A program made the position numbers and the translations under genes. From positions 7,477,691-7,541,690 of the forward strand of contig NC_021692.1 in NCBI RefSeq assembly GCF_000247815.1: a stretch of DNA of 64,000 bases. The letters run 5' to 3'. Below are positions 1 to 12,694 of the stretch, piece by piece (positions within the stretch are counted from its first letter, which is position 1; each line of letters opens with the position of its first letter). The DNA comes from Ficedula albicollis (Eukaryota > Chordata > Aves > Passeriformes > Muscicapidae). The notes under the pieces were generated by a model. That model worked only from the letters and a program-made list of their open reading frames with translations. It did no database searches and was not told where the DNA came from.

Positions 1-590
1 TTCCTCACATCCCCAAAGGTGCAGGAACAGCTGCACTCTGGCACTGAGTGTTCCTCACATCCCCAAAGGTGCAGGAACAGCTGCACTCTGGCACTGAGTG
101 TTCCTCACATCCCCAAAGGTGCAGGAACAGCTGCACTCTGGCACTGAGTGTTCCTCACATCCCCAAAGGTGCAGGAACAGCTGCACTCTGGCACTGAGTG
201 TTCCTCACATCCCCAAAGGTGCAGGAACAGCTGCACTCTGGCACTGAGTGTTCCTCACATCCCCAAAGGTGCAGGAACAGCTGCACTCTGGCACTGAGTG
301 TTCCTCACATCCCCAAAGGTGCAGGAACAGCTGCACTCTGGCACTGAGTGTTCCTCACATCCCCAAAGGTGCAGGAACAGCTGCACTCTGGCACTGAGTG
401 TTCCTCACATCCCCAAAGGTGCAGGAACAGCTGCACTCTGGCACTGAGTGTTCCTCACATCCCCAAAGGTGCAGGAACAGCTGCACCTCTGGCACTGAGT
501 GTTCCTCACATCCCCAAAGGTGCAGGAACAGCTGCACTCTGGCACTGAGTGTTCCTCACATTCCCAAAGGTGCAGGAACAGCTGGAGTCA
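1..590. repeat. 50-bp minisatellite, about 12 units, running off the left edge
   Basis: The unit starts TTCCTCACATCCCCAAAGGT and ends CTGGCACTGAGTG, and recurs every 50 bases from position 1. Units are almost identical. One unit near 451-501 is 51 bases because of an extra C at about 487, and the last copy (from about 552) has one substitution and is cut short near 590. The true left boundary is outside the window. It lies downstream of, or within, the CTNNBIP1 transcription unit. Short open frames across it are repeat translations and not genes. Confidence 0.97.
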
Positions 591-3500
591 TGTGGCAGCC
601 ACAGAACCAGGGAGACATCACCCAGCACGGGCTGAGCTGCACTCCTGAACATATCTGACTGTTTGCCCTTTCCTGTGTCTAAACAGGAACAAAATTCTCA
701 CAGGTTTCCTTGCAATCCCACCCAGGAGAGGAGGATCCATCCCAGATAACCCCACAGCTCTCTGCTCCTGCCTGCCCATTTCTGCAGGTGTCCCCCAGCA
801 ATAGAGCCTGGGTGACATTAGTCCAGAAGGAGGCCATCCACGTTTCTGAGCACAAAGGGTTTGTTCCAGCCCTGCCCTGTAACCCAAAGCACCCAGAGCT
901 AACAAGGGGCTGGTTAACAATTCCCCAGTGCTGCTGTACAGACACAGCCACTGCCAGAGAACAGGGCTGGGCCTCTGCAGTGGCCAGAGCTGCTTCTGCA
1001 GCCCCACTTGGCTCCCACAACGGATGTTTTCTTACTCATCAAGTGAAATAATGCAAAAAGCAGAGCCCAGGTTATAAAGTTAAGCTGCACATGGCCAAGA
1101 GCCTGTGACTGGGACAATGGGATGGTGAACCACGTCTGCTCTGAGCACATCCTGCACTGAGCTCTGCACTTCCAGCAATTAATGTATAGAACAATGACAA
1201 AGGCACACTTTTACCTGACCTCCATCTATGCATACAGCTGCTTTCTCCACAGCTGTCCCTTTTCTTGGCACACATTTCTACCCTGAAATAGAGACTTTCA
1301 ACATACCCAGTGAAATATTCCCCATCTTTTATGAGCAAAGCATTGATTGCCACAAACCCTTAGTCATTCAGATACTTCTCTCACTGCTTCTGCCTTTTGC
1401 TTTCTCACCCTCATTCTTGCTAGAAATGAACAGTAACTAAGAGGTGGGCTTATGTCCTATCTCAGAAAGTAATAGTGACAATCTTACCCCACTAGCTTCC
1501 AACAAAATCCCACTGAGATTATGTTCCAATTGCAGTTGTTTGGATTGCTGAATTTAGAGTTCTTTTACAGCACTTGTTCTTCAGTCTGAGCAAGCCAAGC
1601 TGAGCTGAAGGTGAAGTGACTTCAGTGCAGAGCAGGGAAGGCTGCAGAGGTGCCCTGAGCTCAGTCCCCAGCTGCTCCTCAGCTCCCCTCCATGGCTCCT
1701 GACAATGAACCCAGCGGGTACAGCTGCATTAAAACCACACCACCTCAACACAAGAGAAGAGGCTGACACCTCTGCCAGCTGCTGTTTCCAAGTGCTCTTG
1801 GAGTGATAAATAGATATGTACACATGATTTGCTTGTAGTCACCTGCAGAATTAATTAAATCCCAGGAGCATTTAGAGATCAGAAGGTTTAGCCTGTTGGG
1901 AATTTCGAAAGGCTGCCAAATTTAAAAAAAGAAATTCTTTACTTCACACAAGATCTTTGCATAAATACATTTCTTCAACCACCTTCCAGCAACAATCTTC
2001 TAAACATTAACTCTTCCCTGAAATTCCCAGTATTAGCATCCTAGTCTGGCATTCCAAAAATGAGAGCAGCAGCACATTCAAACAAGCCTTGTTTCTACAA
2101 AATGCAAGTGCACTGAGCAGAGCTGGACCTCCATTCTCCACCAGCCCCTGCCAAGCCCTGAGCAGGGTCCGCTGGAGCCCCCAAGCACCTGGGGTGCTTT
2201 TGGTGCCCCACAGGCACAGAACCCATCTCAGCCAGGCAGGCTGGTGTCTGCAGCTCAGCCTGCCCTCCCATGGGAGCAGCTTCCTCCAGGAACCAGCAGC
2301 ACACTGCTGTTGCTATAGGAACACAGAGCTGCAGTCACCAAGGTCTCAGCACAATTCCCATCCCGTGCCTCCTCCCTGCACTGCTCCCACCCCAGAGCTG
2401 CCAGGGTCCCTGCAGAGCCAGGCACCCTCTGGAAATGCAAGGAGCTGGCAGCAGGGGTGTGGGGCTGATGGGAGAGGCCTCTGTGCACAGAACCTCCTGA
2501 GAGGCATTTTGCTTGTACTCCGAAATACGTGAGAAAGCCTGAATTTCATGGAGTGTGAGCTGTGTTAGAGCTCTTGCTGCAATGCAGGCAGGACCAGCGT
2601 GTGAATATCCCAGCCCCTCTCCAGCACACACCCTGCTTGAGCTGAGATGCCTCAGGGCTCCTCAGTTATTCTTGCAGCCATAAAAACCAACAACAAACAC
2701 TCCACAGATGTCAGCTAAAGAGCTCCTGGAGTAAAGGAAAACACCTTGGACTTTGCACTTTCACACAGGTGTTAACAATGATTGAGAAATAAAATGGTTA
2801 TAAAAAATGTGAGCATGACATTGATATTAGACTCAATTATCATATCTCTTCTACCAATAAAAATAAGCATAAACCAAAGGGGAGTCTTAGCCTTCAGGCT
2901 TGATTAAAAATTACAGAGATATTCTAAGATCCTTTTTGATCCAAATTAGCTTCCATTGCTGGATCTTAGACAACAAACAGAGTCTCATGGATGTCTGAGA
3001 CACTGGTATTAACAGTGGCTGCTGGAGGGCTGGTGGCACAAGCCTGGATTCAGCAGGGACAGTAAGAACTCCTTCCTCCAGTGCTCTGCCACATCCTGAC
3101 ACAACAGCCACAGAGGCTGCAGTGACTCCCTGTGGCCAAACCAAGGGGCTCCCCAGGAGCCACAGGTCTGCTCAGAAATCACAGCAGGGCACCCCAGGGA
3201 GCAGAATCCTGCCCAGGTCACTGCTGTGGGGCCACCAGCCTCAGACATGGGTCATGGACACACAGAGAAGAAACAAAAAAATGCAACAGAGACTGTAAAA
3301 CACCTACAGAATTCTGCACCATCCACCCTCCACACTCTTGTCAAGGCAGCCCCAACAAACCAAAACAACCTTCCTGAACTGGAGCCAGCCTGCAGCACTT
3401 CAGGGGACACAGAAACCTGCAGGTCCATAACAAAGCTCTCAGAGTGCTCAGGCCAACAGCGTCTCTCTGGGTTTTGGAACAAAAGGGGGATGTGGAGTTT

Positions 3501-4680
3501 TTGTGTCTTTTGTGCCTGCTGGAGGAAAATGGCTCTAAAGACACATCAGGGACAAGTCAGGCTGAGAGCAACCTGTCCTACTGTGGAACAAAAGACTCTG
3601 AAATGCACTGAAGTGCTAACTTGGTGTAAGTTACTCCCCAAATAACACCTCTTTTTGTTGTTGTGTAAGACAAGCCGTGTAAAGGAAAAATAAATCCTCC
3701 AGAGGAGAGTCAACGAAAACAGAGAAGCAGGGAAGAAAATTCCTTTAAGCAATCTCGAGGCAGTGAGTGTGTGGACTGCAGGGGTTTCCAGCACAAGGCA
3801 ATGCCATCTAGTGGAGATGGGATCTCCCTCAGGGTGCCACAGGTGTCAGGACATTCCCAGCTCCAGGAATCCCACACTCAGCTGCTCCTGCTTCACAGGA
3901 CACAGCAGGGGGCACAGGAGCATTATCATTACTGACTGTTAGGAACCTGGAGAGATTTCTAAGAAAATCCAAGTGCTGAGCAATAAATTACAGTTGCTTC
4001 AGTCTGTAGAGCACACTACAGCTTCAGCACCACTGTAGGAAGTATCTGTGTCCCCTGGCTGGACTTCTAATTTGATTCTAATTTTGTCTTTGCCAAAGTG
4101 CAGGTAATTCAGCATAGATTTCACAGTGAAAATGGACCTCTTAAGGACAATGCTGAAAAATGCCAACTGCAATAAGTCTCTAAACTGAATGTGTCTACCT
4201 CAGTTTCTGACAAGAAACAAGAAAATTCTCACTTTAGACTGGCAGAAAAGTTGTGTATTTTGGCTCAGAATTCTTCAAGTACATCCACCTCCATCAGCCC
4301 CCAGCTATGCAAGGAATGAGCGTAGCAGCAAGTCTGTGCAGGCTGTGTTTGTAATGGATTTCCACATGTCTCAGATCCTGACTAAATCTCTGCTCAGTTC
4401 TTTCTGGCATGAGCCTTACAATGTTCCTGCAATACCAAACTGCACTTTCTGAATGTGATCTGGCACAAGGGCTGTGCAGGGGAGGGAGAGGAACCCAGTA
4501 AGAGACATGCAGGTTCAGAAGAGGTCAGTGGACTCAGAGCAGCTCCGCACAATCCTTTACCAAGACATCTGCAAAGAATCCACAAAACTGGAATATCCCA
4601 GGCTGCAGGAAGGGTTTCAGCAGGTGGCACACTATTCTGGAAGTCCAGGGGAGTGAGTTACAAGTGGTGCTTTCTGAGGC
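591..4680. other. Non-coding stretch between the left minisatellite and CTNNBIP1 exon 3
   Basis: I see no exon that I recognise here. It is most likely the last intron of CTNNBIP1, because the expected final coding exon (about 18 residues after the Gln-Gly of the second coding exon) could not be found on the minus strand. Open frames are short and have no family resemblance. Confidence 0.5.
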
Positions 4681-4950
4681 TGATGGCCCAGGGGAGGCAG
4701 AGCCAGGGCAGAGGAGGACACAGGGAGGGTATGGAGAGGCACAGGGGGTACTGGAAGGGTATGGGGATGCACAGGGAGGGCACAGAAGGGCACAGGGAGG
4801 GTATGGGGATGCGTAGGAGGGCACTGGGAAGGCACAGGGATGCACAGGGGGGGCACTGGGAGGGTATGGGGATGCAGAGGGGGACACAGAAGGACACAGG
4901 GAGGGCACAGGGACGCCCAGGGAGGGCCCTGGGGCCCAGGGCAGGGGGCA
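4681..4950. repeat. G-rich imperfect short-period array next to a CTNNBIP1 splice donor
   Basis: Imperfect repeats built from pieces such as CACAGGGAGGG and GGTATGGGGATG, of roughly 10 to 25 bases, fill this stretch. G runs of 3 to 7 are dense on the plus strand, so the CTNNBIP1 transcript (minus strand) is C-rich here and the template has G-quadruplex potential. The array ends a few bases from the exon 3 donor at 4958-4957. Confidence 0.85.
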
Positions 4951-4958
4951 GCACTCAC

Positions 4959-5594
4959 CCTGGTCGATGGAGTGCTGGGGCAGCTGGCTCAGCTGGCTGT
5001 TCACCACCCCCGCGTAGGTGCGCAGGAACTCCTCCTCGCTGGCCGTCAGCTGTGGGCACGGAGGTGACACCTCAGCTCCCAGCAAAGGCAGGAGCAGCAC
5101 TCTGCAGGCACCAGCTGCCAGGGACAGGCAGCACAGCAGCCTCTGCCCACTGCCCACCACCTGCACCACCCCTCGCTGCTGCACCTGCACCCCAGCAGAG
5201 AATGGGACACAGGAACCCATGCGCAGGTTCAGTGTCACCTTACAACTGCTGCTTCCCCTGGCTCTTCTTCCAGTAATGAAAAACTTGAAGTCATTTATCT
5301 CTATATGGCACTTCCAGGCATCACAAGCCTCACAATATTTAAGCAAAAATCAGCTGTGTTTAACTGATAACAGTTAAATCCAGGATGGCTAAAACAACTC
5401 AGCATTAACTCCAGACCATCACCTGCCCATCTCAACAGGCACTATCCCATTTAGCCCAAAGAAAACCCACAACAGAAGAGCTAGGAAGTGCATCTTACAT
5501 TTGATCCCATCTTCCTGAGCATGAGCAGGACTCTCACTTTCTGCTGAATGTACATCTCCTCCGGACTCTTCCCGGGGACGCCCTCACGGTTCAT
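4959..5594 (-). CDS. CTNNBIP1: CTNNBIP1 (ICAT, beta-catenin-interacting protein 1), two coding exons, 3' partial
   Basis: ICAT binds the armadillo repeats of beta-catenin, blocks its partnership with TCF factors and so damps Wnt transcription; it acts in nucleus and cytoplasm. The first coding exon spans 5620-5499: acceptor CTGCAG at 5626-5621, ATG at 5594-5592, and codons for MNREGVPGKSPEEMYIQQK followed by a Leu-rich helix ending RKMGSN. The donor GTAAGA follows at 5498. The second coding exon spans 5049-4959, begins LTASEEEFLRTYAGVVNSQL and ends HSIDQ plus one base, followed by donor GTGAGT. The order and residues match vertebrate ICAT closely. The protein is about 81 residues in other vertebrates; 62 codons are visible. 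The last exon, which completes the beta-catenin-binding tail, was not found and presumably lies left of position 1. 5' untranslated exons lie upstream, probably near 21-22 kb. Confidence 0.95.
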
Positions 5595-5620
5595 TCCCCT
5601 CCTGCCAGCTCCTGGATTTC

Positions 5621-8600
5621 CTGCAGATACAAAACCAGGAAAAGACAAGCTACAATAGCAATGGGGTCTAATAGGAAAGAAGAGAAAGTTTCATGTCCAA
5701 AATACCTGTTTTTCATCAGTGGGCAGATCACTGAATATCCTGGGAGAGTAAGGAATCACATCCTTCCCCAGAGAAACCCTCAAAAATGTGAGCAGCTAAA
5801 CTGGGCCTTACATATGCAACTGGAACATTCACAGAGCCCATGCTCACATCCCCACTGCTCATTATCTGTGCTTACATTACTGCATGAGTAGAAAAGGAAT
5901 TCTCAGAACCAGATGAAAGAATCACCCTGACAGAAGAGCCCGTGGTTTGGGGTTTTTTCCATAAATAAGCACAAGCAGAATGAAAACAGGATGCACAATG
6001 CAGAGCCATCAAGCCTGCAGTGGCTAAGCAAAAGCTGTGTGAAATCGAAACTCTCAAGTCTTCCTCCTCTTTTTCTTTTTTCCTTTATATATCATACAAA
6101 AAGGCCACTGTGTTACTGTAAAAGTTATTAAAATTTATGAAATGGTTTTGAAGAGAAAACAGAGCTAAGAGGAGCAGGGAAAAACTATCACTGAAAAGCT
6201 GAGCTTTGGCTTCTTATTTTAATAAAAATAATTATGCTATGGAATAAACAGACTGTGCTATCCAAATTCTATAGCACAAAGCATGATTATACTTTATTAT
6301 ATGAGTATCTGGTAATTATTTAAGTTCCACAACAGGGTGTTTACCACGACAAAAAAAAAAACCCATTCAGGCATTCTCTTCAGCTGCTCTTAAAAATCAT
6401 CTTGAACCATGTTTATAAAGGCAACAATAGCAAAAACCGTAACCTGAAATGTAAAAAATAATGGTGCTTCAAATAGCCCACTGTTCCAGCAGTGTCCCAA
6501 ACTGACCCAAGCCTCAGCAGTGCTGTGTGGTGCAGAAATGCCACCCCTGAGTGCCCCCAAAGGGACCCCACAAGAAGGATGGGGAGGGGCTGTTCACAGG
6601 GGCTGGAGTGCCAGCACAAGGGGGAATGGCTTCACACTCACTGAGAGGGGCTTGAGATTGGATACTGGGAAGAAATTCCTCCCTGAGGGTGCCCCTGGAT
6701 CCCTGCAGGGCCCAAGGCCAGGCTGGACATTGGCTTGGAGCAGTGGGACAGTGGAGGTGTCCCTGCCATGGCAGGGGGGGCACTGGAGGGGCTCTGAGGT
6801 CCCTTCCCACCCAAACCACTCTGTACTCCAGGAGTGGATGGAGGTGTGACCCAGCCACTCCTGTACCACACACATCTCAGAGAAGTGGCTCCAAAACAGG
6901 TCTTCAAGCACTTTTCACTCCCAGAACTGGGTCTGGTCCTGCACCAACCTGTAACTGTGATTTCCTGAACCTCAGTAATGAAGGGAACACACCACACGGG
7001 GCTTGCAGAGGGAAGGCTGCATCCCAGCAGGTTCAAACACAGTTTGCCCAGTAATGTTTTCCTGCAGTCATTACCAACCTCTCTTCTCACTTCATTTTCA
7101 TTATTACTTTTAAGGGAAAGTAATCTGGGTGTGGAAACCATTTAAAATTACACATAGGCCCTCCTGAGTGAGTCAGAAGCAATGCAAACTTCAGCAGCAG
7201 CTGCTGGGACAGGCTTTGCCACCCACATTACTGAGCATGGAGATAACAGCAGTAAAAAGTGAGAAAGAGCCATCACCAGTCCTTCTTGAACATGTTTCAG
7301 TGGGAAGATCCGCATGAAGATGATTTGCTATAGATGGTTCTGCTTGGAAACCTGCAGCCTGAACATGTGCAAGGTGACGATTGTTGGGGATTTTATACAA
7401 GCAGCAAACTGCTCTCTGAAGAGGGAGTTAAACAATCCCTTAATTTTGTGTAGTGTCAAGTCAAGTAAGTCAATTGGATTATGCTGCTAGGTATATACTC
7501 CACAGTGCAGTTTACTGAGTGCTAACAAATGATGCCAATAGTAAGGCAATGAAGAAAACAAGATAGTGAGCAAGAGACATCAAGTTATATACACCAGAGA
7601 CTGATAAAACAATAAACATTGACCAAGATACCCAGTCAGTCTGAGAGGCCGTGACTGATTCTCAATATTAAAAATACTTTTCATAAAATATTGTCCTTGA
7701 AAAGGGAAGCTGCTATTCTAGTAACCAATCAACCTAGAAAAGGAAAATCGTGACAAAAGCTGAAATGTAGTAAGACAAAACAAAGTGTATGGGATATCAA
7801 CAGGTGGCACCAAGAGCACCAAGAAAATGCCACAGCTGCCCCCATGCCCAGGGGGGAGACCCCCACCTCACCATTCCTCTGCATATCAGATATTACAAGA
7901 CCTGGTTTGGTCACTATTCACTGTTTTCCACCACAGCTATTTTCTAGTTGTTTATTAATTTTCAAACTTTAAAAAGGGGTGATGGGAATCCCTATCTAAG
8001 CCTGGCTCTTTTGAAGTAACCTTCAGCCAAGGTGGGTTTGTCACAAAGCCACCTATTTAACAGGAAGGATAAAAATCCTAAAGCCACATTCAGTGAATGC
8101 TTCACACAATTAGTAAGCAGCATGGGTGAAAAAAGCACTCATTATGGCTCAAAAAATATGTACAGAGAGGTAAAACTAAGCTTTCAGAGCAATAGCACTT
8201 TGCTCTCCCTGCACCACACAATGATCCTGCCAGCACAGCTCAATGTACTCCATGACACCAAAGTGGAAAGACAAAGGTCCTAAACCAGCACTGAGACCCC
8301 AGCATGAGAAATGTGAACATCTGTTTTCTCCTTACATAAAGCTTTCAGAAGGCACATTTTAGGATGACAACATTACCCAGCATATGCTACAAGAGAAAAT
8401 TTCCAAACCCACGTACAGAGCTGGTCCGTGACCAGAAGACAGCATGATCCACACTTGCAAATGAAGGACTGAAAAATCTTACCAAAGTACTTATCAACTT
8501 TGTTCTCTCCAGAAAGCTACATTAATATGCTGCACATTATGAAATGCTCCTAAAGCAGCATTTCCCTGCTTATTCCCACAGATCTTTCTGCCACAAGGGT

Positions 8601-11600
8601 GAGTGGTCACTGCCCCATCCCCAACCAACAAAACACCCGATTTCTGTGCCAACCTACCTGCTTCTAGAAACCACAGAGATCAGATAATCCACGTGTTCAG
8701 TCCTGATCAGTGACTGGAGCTGGGAAAAATGTACAAGGGAACTGCCCTGTGAAAACAAATGTGCAAAGAATTACAGAACATCCACAGCTGAACCCCAGAA
8801 AGATCCTTAATGCAATACACCTTCACTCCCAGTCTGCTTTGGAACACAATCCAGGTAAAATTCATAAAACTGCTCAATTATCTGGAGCTGTTAAACATAA
8901 GAACCCTTTTATGTTTAAAGTTTTTGAAAATCAAGCTGTTCTTCAGCTGCAAGATTTCCACCCTGACCATACCAATGACATTCCCAATCACTTGAGAATG
9001 AATTGCATTCAAGCTTTGCATTCTTTAGGAAGCTTTCAGATCAAACTCAACTGATACATGCTGGCCTCAGCACAGAAGGGATGGGATCTCAGCTGAGTTT
9101 CTGGGAATCATGTCTTGGATGCTGGCACTGCAGGAAGGGAGGCCAACGGCTGCTGAAGCCATAGAGAATGCCCTGCTCCATCAGATCTGGAACTGGTCTC
9201 TCCAGGTAAGGGTGAGGCAGATGTGCACAGCCAACAGGAAAGTTTGGGCTGCCTGTGCTCACCTCTGGCAGCTAAACGTGCATCTGCTGCCCAGTGCCAT
9301 TTTCCATTCCTTTCTCACAAAGACTGACCTGTGCATTTCAAAAGCTGCAGTGTTAGAAATGACTGGATTCTTCACTAAACTGTGTTAAAAGAATAAATGC
9401 TTCAAGCTTGTCCTGCTGCACCCAACACACTGCAAATGGACATAACTGGGTCACCTAATTCTCCCTTGTTTGCCAGGCACAGGCAAAGAAATTTAGTTCT
9501 CATTTATTTCTAAGATGATTCACATGACAGAATAATAAACAACCAAGATCTATACATTACAGCCATCACTGCTAGCCCAGCTTTGCCGAGGCAATAATTT
9601 GAGTTTGAAAACATTCCCTCCCTTTCCCAAGCAGCCCAGGAGGTCCAGGAACAGATGGGAAGCTGTCCTGCAGCCCAGCAGTTCCCTCCCCACGCTGCCT
9701 GCACGGGGCTGGCTGAGGATCCCAGGAATTCCTGCAGCTCAGCAGGGCCCAGCATGGGGACTGGGCAGAGCCAGGAACGCCTGACATCCCCATCTGTGTC
9801 CCTGCAGAGCTCTCCTGGCTGGGAAAGGCTGGGCAGCCCCGGCCCCGGGCAAAGCCAGCACTGACCACTGAACACTGACCACTGCAGCTGCAGGCAGAGA
9901 TCAGAGGAGAGCAGACATGGCTTGGAATGAGAGCCTGGAGATCCTTCTGCACCTAAAAACACCCGGGCTGCTTCACCAGGATATTACCCAAGCAATGTAC
10001 AGCTGAGTACTTTCAATTTTCCCACTAGCATTAAGGGATACCTCCTCACCTCTCCTCATTGTTACTTGTTCTGAAAAGTCTATAATGAAAATAAAATCTA
10101 TTTCTTCCCAAAAATGAATTAAAAGACCACAGTGGCTTTCTCTTCAATTTCTGACCCCAGACACAACAGTACATCAAGAATAAATACTGTAACTGCAGTC
10201 AGCCTTCCCTTTTATTCTTTTTTCCCAATTGGTTTAGAACATCAGATACTGGGGTTTCACTTCAGAAAAATGTAGACAGGAGAAATCTGTACTCAATCTC
10301 AGTTTAACTTGTCTGTTTTACCAACAGATGGAAACAGCTCCTCAGGAAACTCAAGCCTCACCAGCAAGAACTGTTTTGACTGAACGCCTTCAGAAGAAGA
10401 TTCCAACACACAGCAACTGAAAATTACAGATTTGTAACTCTATTTCCTTCACTTCCACCTACACTGGTATGAATTTAAAACTGGAAGGGACTTTCTGCTG
10501 GACAATGCTACAGAGAAGTTCATAATTAAGAACCTCCAAATTCTTCTGACTCCCCTCCTGTCATCTTTTTAAATAAACAAAAATTGCATATCTCAACAGA
10601 AAAAGAGACACACCAAAAAAAGAGCATTTTAATAAATTTTGCATGAAGGAAGTTACTTGAGCATCCCATTCAGTTTTCAAGCCATGCTTATTTAATGCAA
10701 TGAGAAGGCAACATGAGCTTCTGTTCTTCACATTTCCTATTTCCCCCAACACTGCAGTCCTCTGTAATGCTGAAATCCCTAACAACCACATTTTACTGGT
10801 ATGGGAAAACACAAAGTGCAATTGAGGAATCTGCACAGCCTAAATTAAGGGAGAAGAAAATAAAAAGGCAGTAAGCTGTTGGAAAATGTAGTATTTTATA
10901 TATTCAGTCTTAACAATTTAGAGTACACAGAGCAGCCATCTGGCAAGTTCTTTAAAACCCAAGTCCCAGCTGACTACCTCTTTAATATCTTGTAGCATTT
11001 CCAGTCATAGCCAAAAGAAACCCAACAGGAGTTAGTTCAGTTACAATTTTTTTTTTGTTGAATCTGACTGGTTCTGTTGGAGGCAGTTAAAGCCCTCAAT
11101 TAACGGGACAGGATTATAAAGCTCAGATAAGGAGCTATGGTGAATAAACCCGAGCACTGCAGGGTCCCTTTGCTGTGCACAAGTGCAGCTCAGAGCAGCA
11201 GGAAGGGTCCCCTTGACTCTCTGATATTACCCAAGGTTAAGCCATTCCCCTCCACAGCTCCACATGGTCATACTGGGAAGCTTGGAAGTGCAAGGGGATG
11301 CTGCCCCTAATTTAAGCCTTGTTAATTTTCAAATGACATTTTTCAGTGAACAGCTAGAGCCAGAAAAACCTTCCAAGCTGGAGCCTGAAACCTGAACTCA
11401 GGAACCAGAGTGTGCAAAAATCCTGCTACAAATTTTCCTCTAATTCATTCTGACTCATGACCTTCAGTCACAGGCAGCTGGAGACTGGATTAATTCCCAT
11501 CTCCAGAGGGATACAATGAAGAATTCATAACAGCTACCTATTTATAGGTGAACAGTAAGAACTGAAATATTTAATACAGGGTTTTTTTGTCTTCATTTCT

Positions 11601-11678
11601 ATGTTCAGTGCTACCTTTTAGCTGACTTCAGAATCTGAACCCCAGTGTCAGATTTAGGTCAATTTACTGCTGGAACTC
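5621..11678. other. CTNNBIP1 5' intron, left part
   Basis: Intronic sequence upstream (minus-strand sense) of the CTNNBIP1 start exon. Apart from the CR1 fragment listed separately and a GC-rich patch at about 9640-9900, I see no supported exon, RNA gene or regulatory element. Open frames here are short and unrecognisable. Confidence 0.6.
6618..6828 (+). mobile_element. CR1 LINE 3' fragment
   Basis: The stretch contains phrases typical of the 3' end of avian CR1 retroposons: GGGAAGAAATTCCTCCCTGA near 6668, AAGGCCAGGCTGGACA near 6714, GGAGGTGTCCCTGCCATGGC near 6753 and GAGGTCCCTTCCCACCCAAA near 6797, in that order. It is 5'-truncated and shows internal deletions, as old CR1 copies do. It lies in the CTNNBIP1 5' intron. 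Identification is from memory of the CR1 consensus. Confidence 0.75.
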
Positions 11679-12694
11679 CCGTGGTAGATTCACATCTCTT
11701 AAATGTTAGATTTAAATTTTTAACGAAACACCACAGTCCTCCTTCTTGAAGGAGGACAGGAAACAGCCCCAAACATTGGCATTTATTCATGAAACATTTA
11801 TGAACACAAGCAGGGGTTTTTCTCCCCAGTGCTGGATCACCTTTCAAAATGGTCTTCAAAAGTAGCAATGAAGTAGATTTCACAGAGCTTCCCAATATAC
11901 CAAAACAGTTCTTACATCAATGCTCAAGCTGACTTAAAAAATAAATTTTAAAAATCCTACTATAATGATCACTTTCATGAAATTAAAATTTGCCTCCTGA
12001 CCTTCAGGCACACACAAACCAGATGATTTCCCCCACTTCTCTCAAGGAGAAGACACCTCACATCTCACACAGTTAAAAGAGGCAGCACAGGGTTTTAGGT
12101 AGTTCATGTCAGTCAACTTGAAGCCTCTGAAATTAAACGTAGTAACAGCAACAAAACCTGAAAAAAAGCCTTTCATTTCACAAAGGTATTCACACTTCAA
12201 AGATGAATGTGCCAAAAATTCTTTAAAAAGTGACAACATGTTATAAACAGCAGTTTATACACAAATTGCATCCCAGAACAGGAGACAATCCCAGTGGAAT
12301 GTTCAATATTTTACTCACCTACAGCTGGATGCACAGTGCTGCTCTCCTCCCAGCCATGGGCACCTTTCACAGAGGCTCTGGCACCTCTTCCCTATTTAAA
12401 CCAAAGCTACAAATCTTCAGGCAGGAAATTAGGCACTAATGACAGATAGCCAAGGATTTAATTACCAGGTGTCCCACTGAAGAATTACTGCTGTAAAAAG
12501 TGTCCAGCATCCATCATTAAAACAGAACAGTACAGCAAAGCTTTGTGTGGATCTATCTATAAATATTTCAGAAACTTCAGAAAAATGAAGTTTCCAGCAC
12601 ACAGACCTAAACCTGAGGTGCCTTTAATTGTTTCTGAGAAATTAGGACCATTTTCACAGTTTGATATTAACTTGGAACATAAACTAGTGAAAAA
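11679..12694. repeat. Tandem duplication, copy 1 (1,016 bp)
   Basis: The block beginning CCGTGGTAGATTCACATCTC and ending ACTAGTGAAAAA is repeated directly after itself with an offset of exactly 1,016 bases. I compared it by landmarks and by translated frames, which are identical in both copies over the shared parts. It carries no recognised exon and lies in the CTNNBIP1 5' intron. Confidence 0.95.

Noticed and set aside
1..590. CRISPR-like regular repeat
   Set aside because: Units abut directly with no unique spacers and the genome is vertebrate; it is a minisatellite. The same applies to the arrays at 36.2-37.1 and 51.2-52.9 kb.
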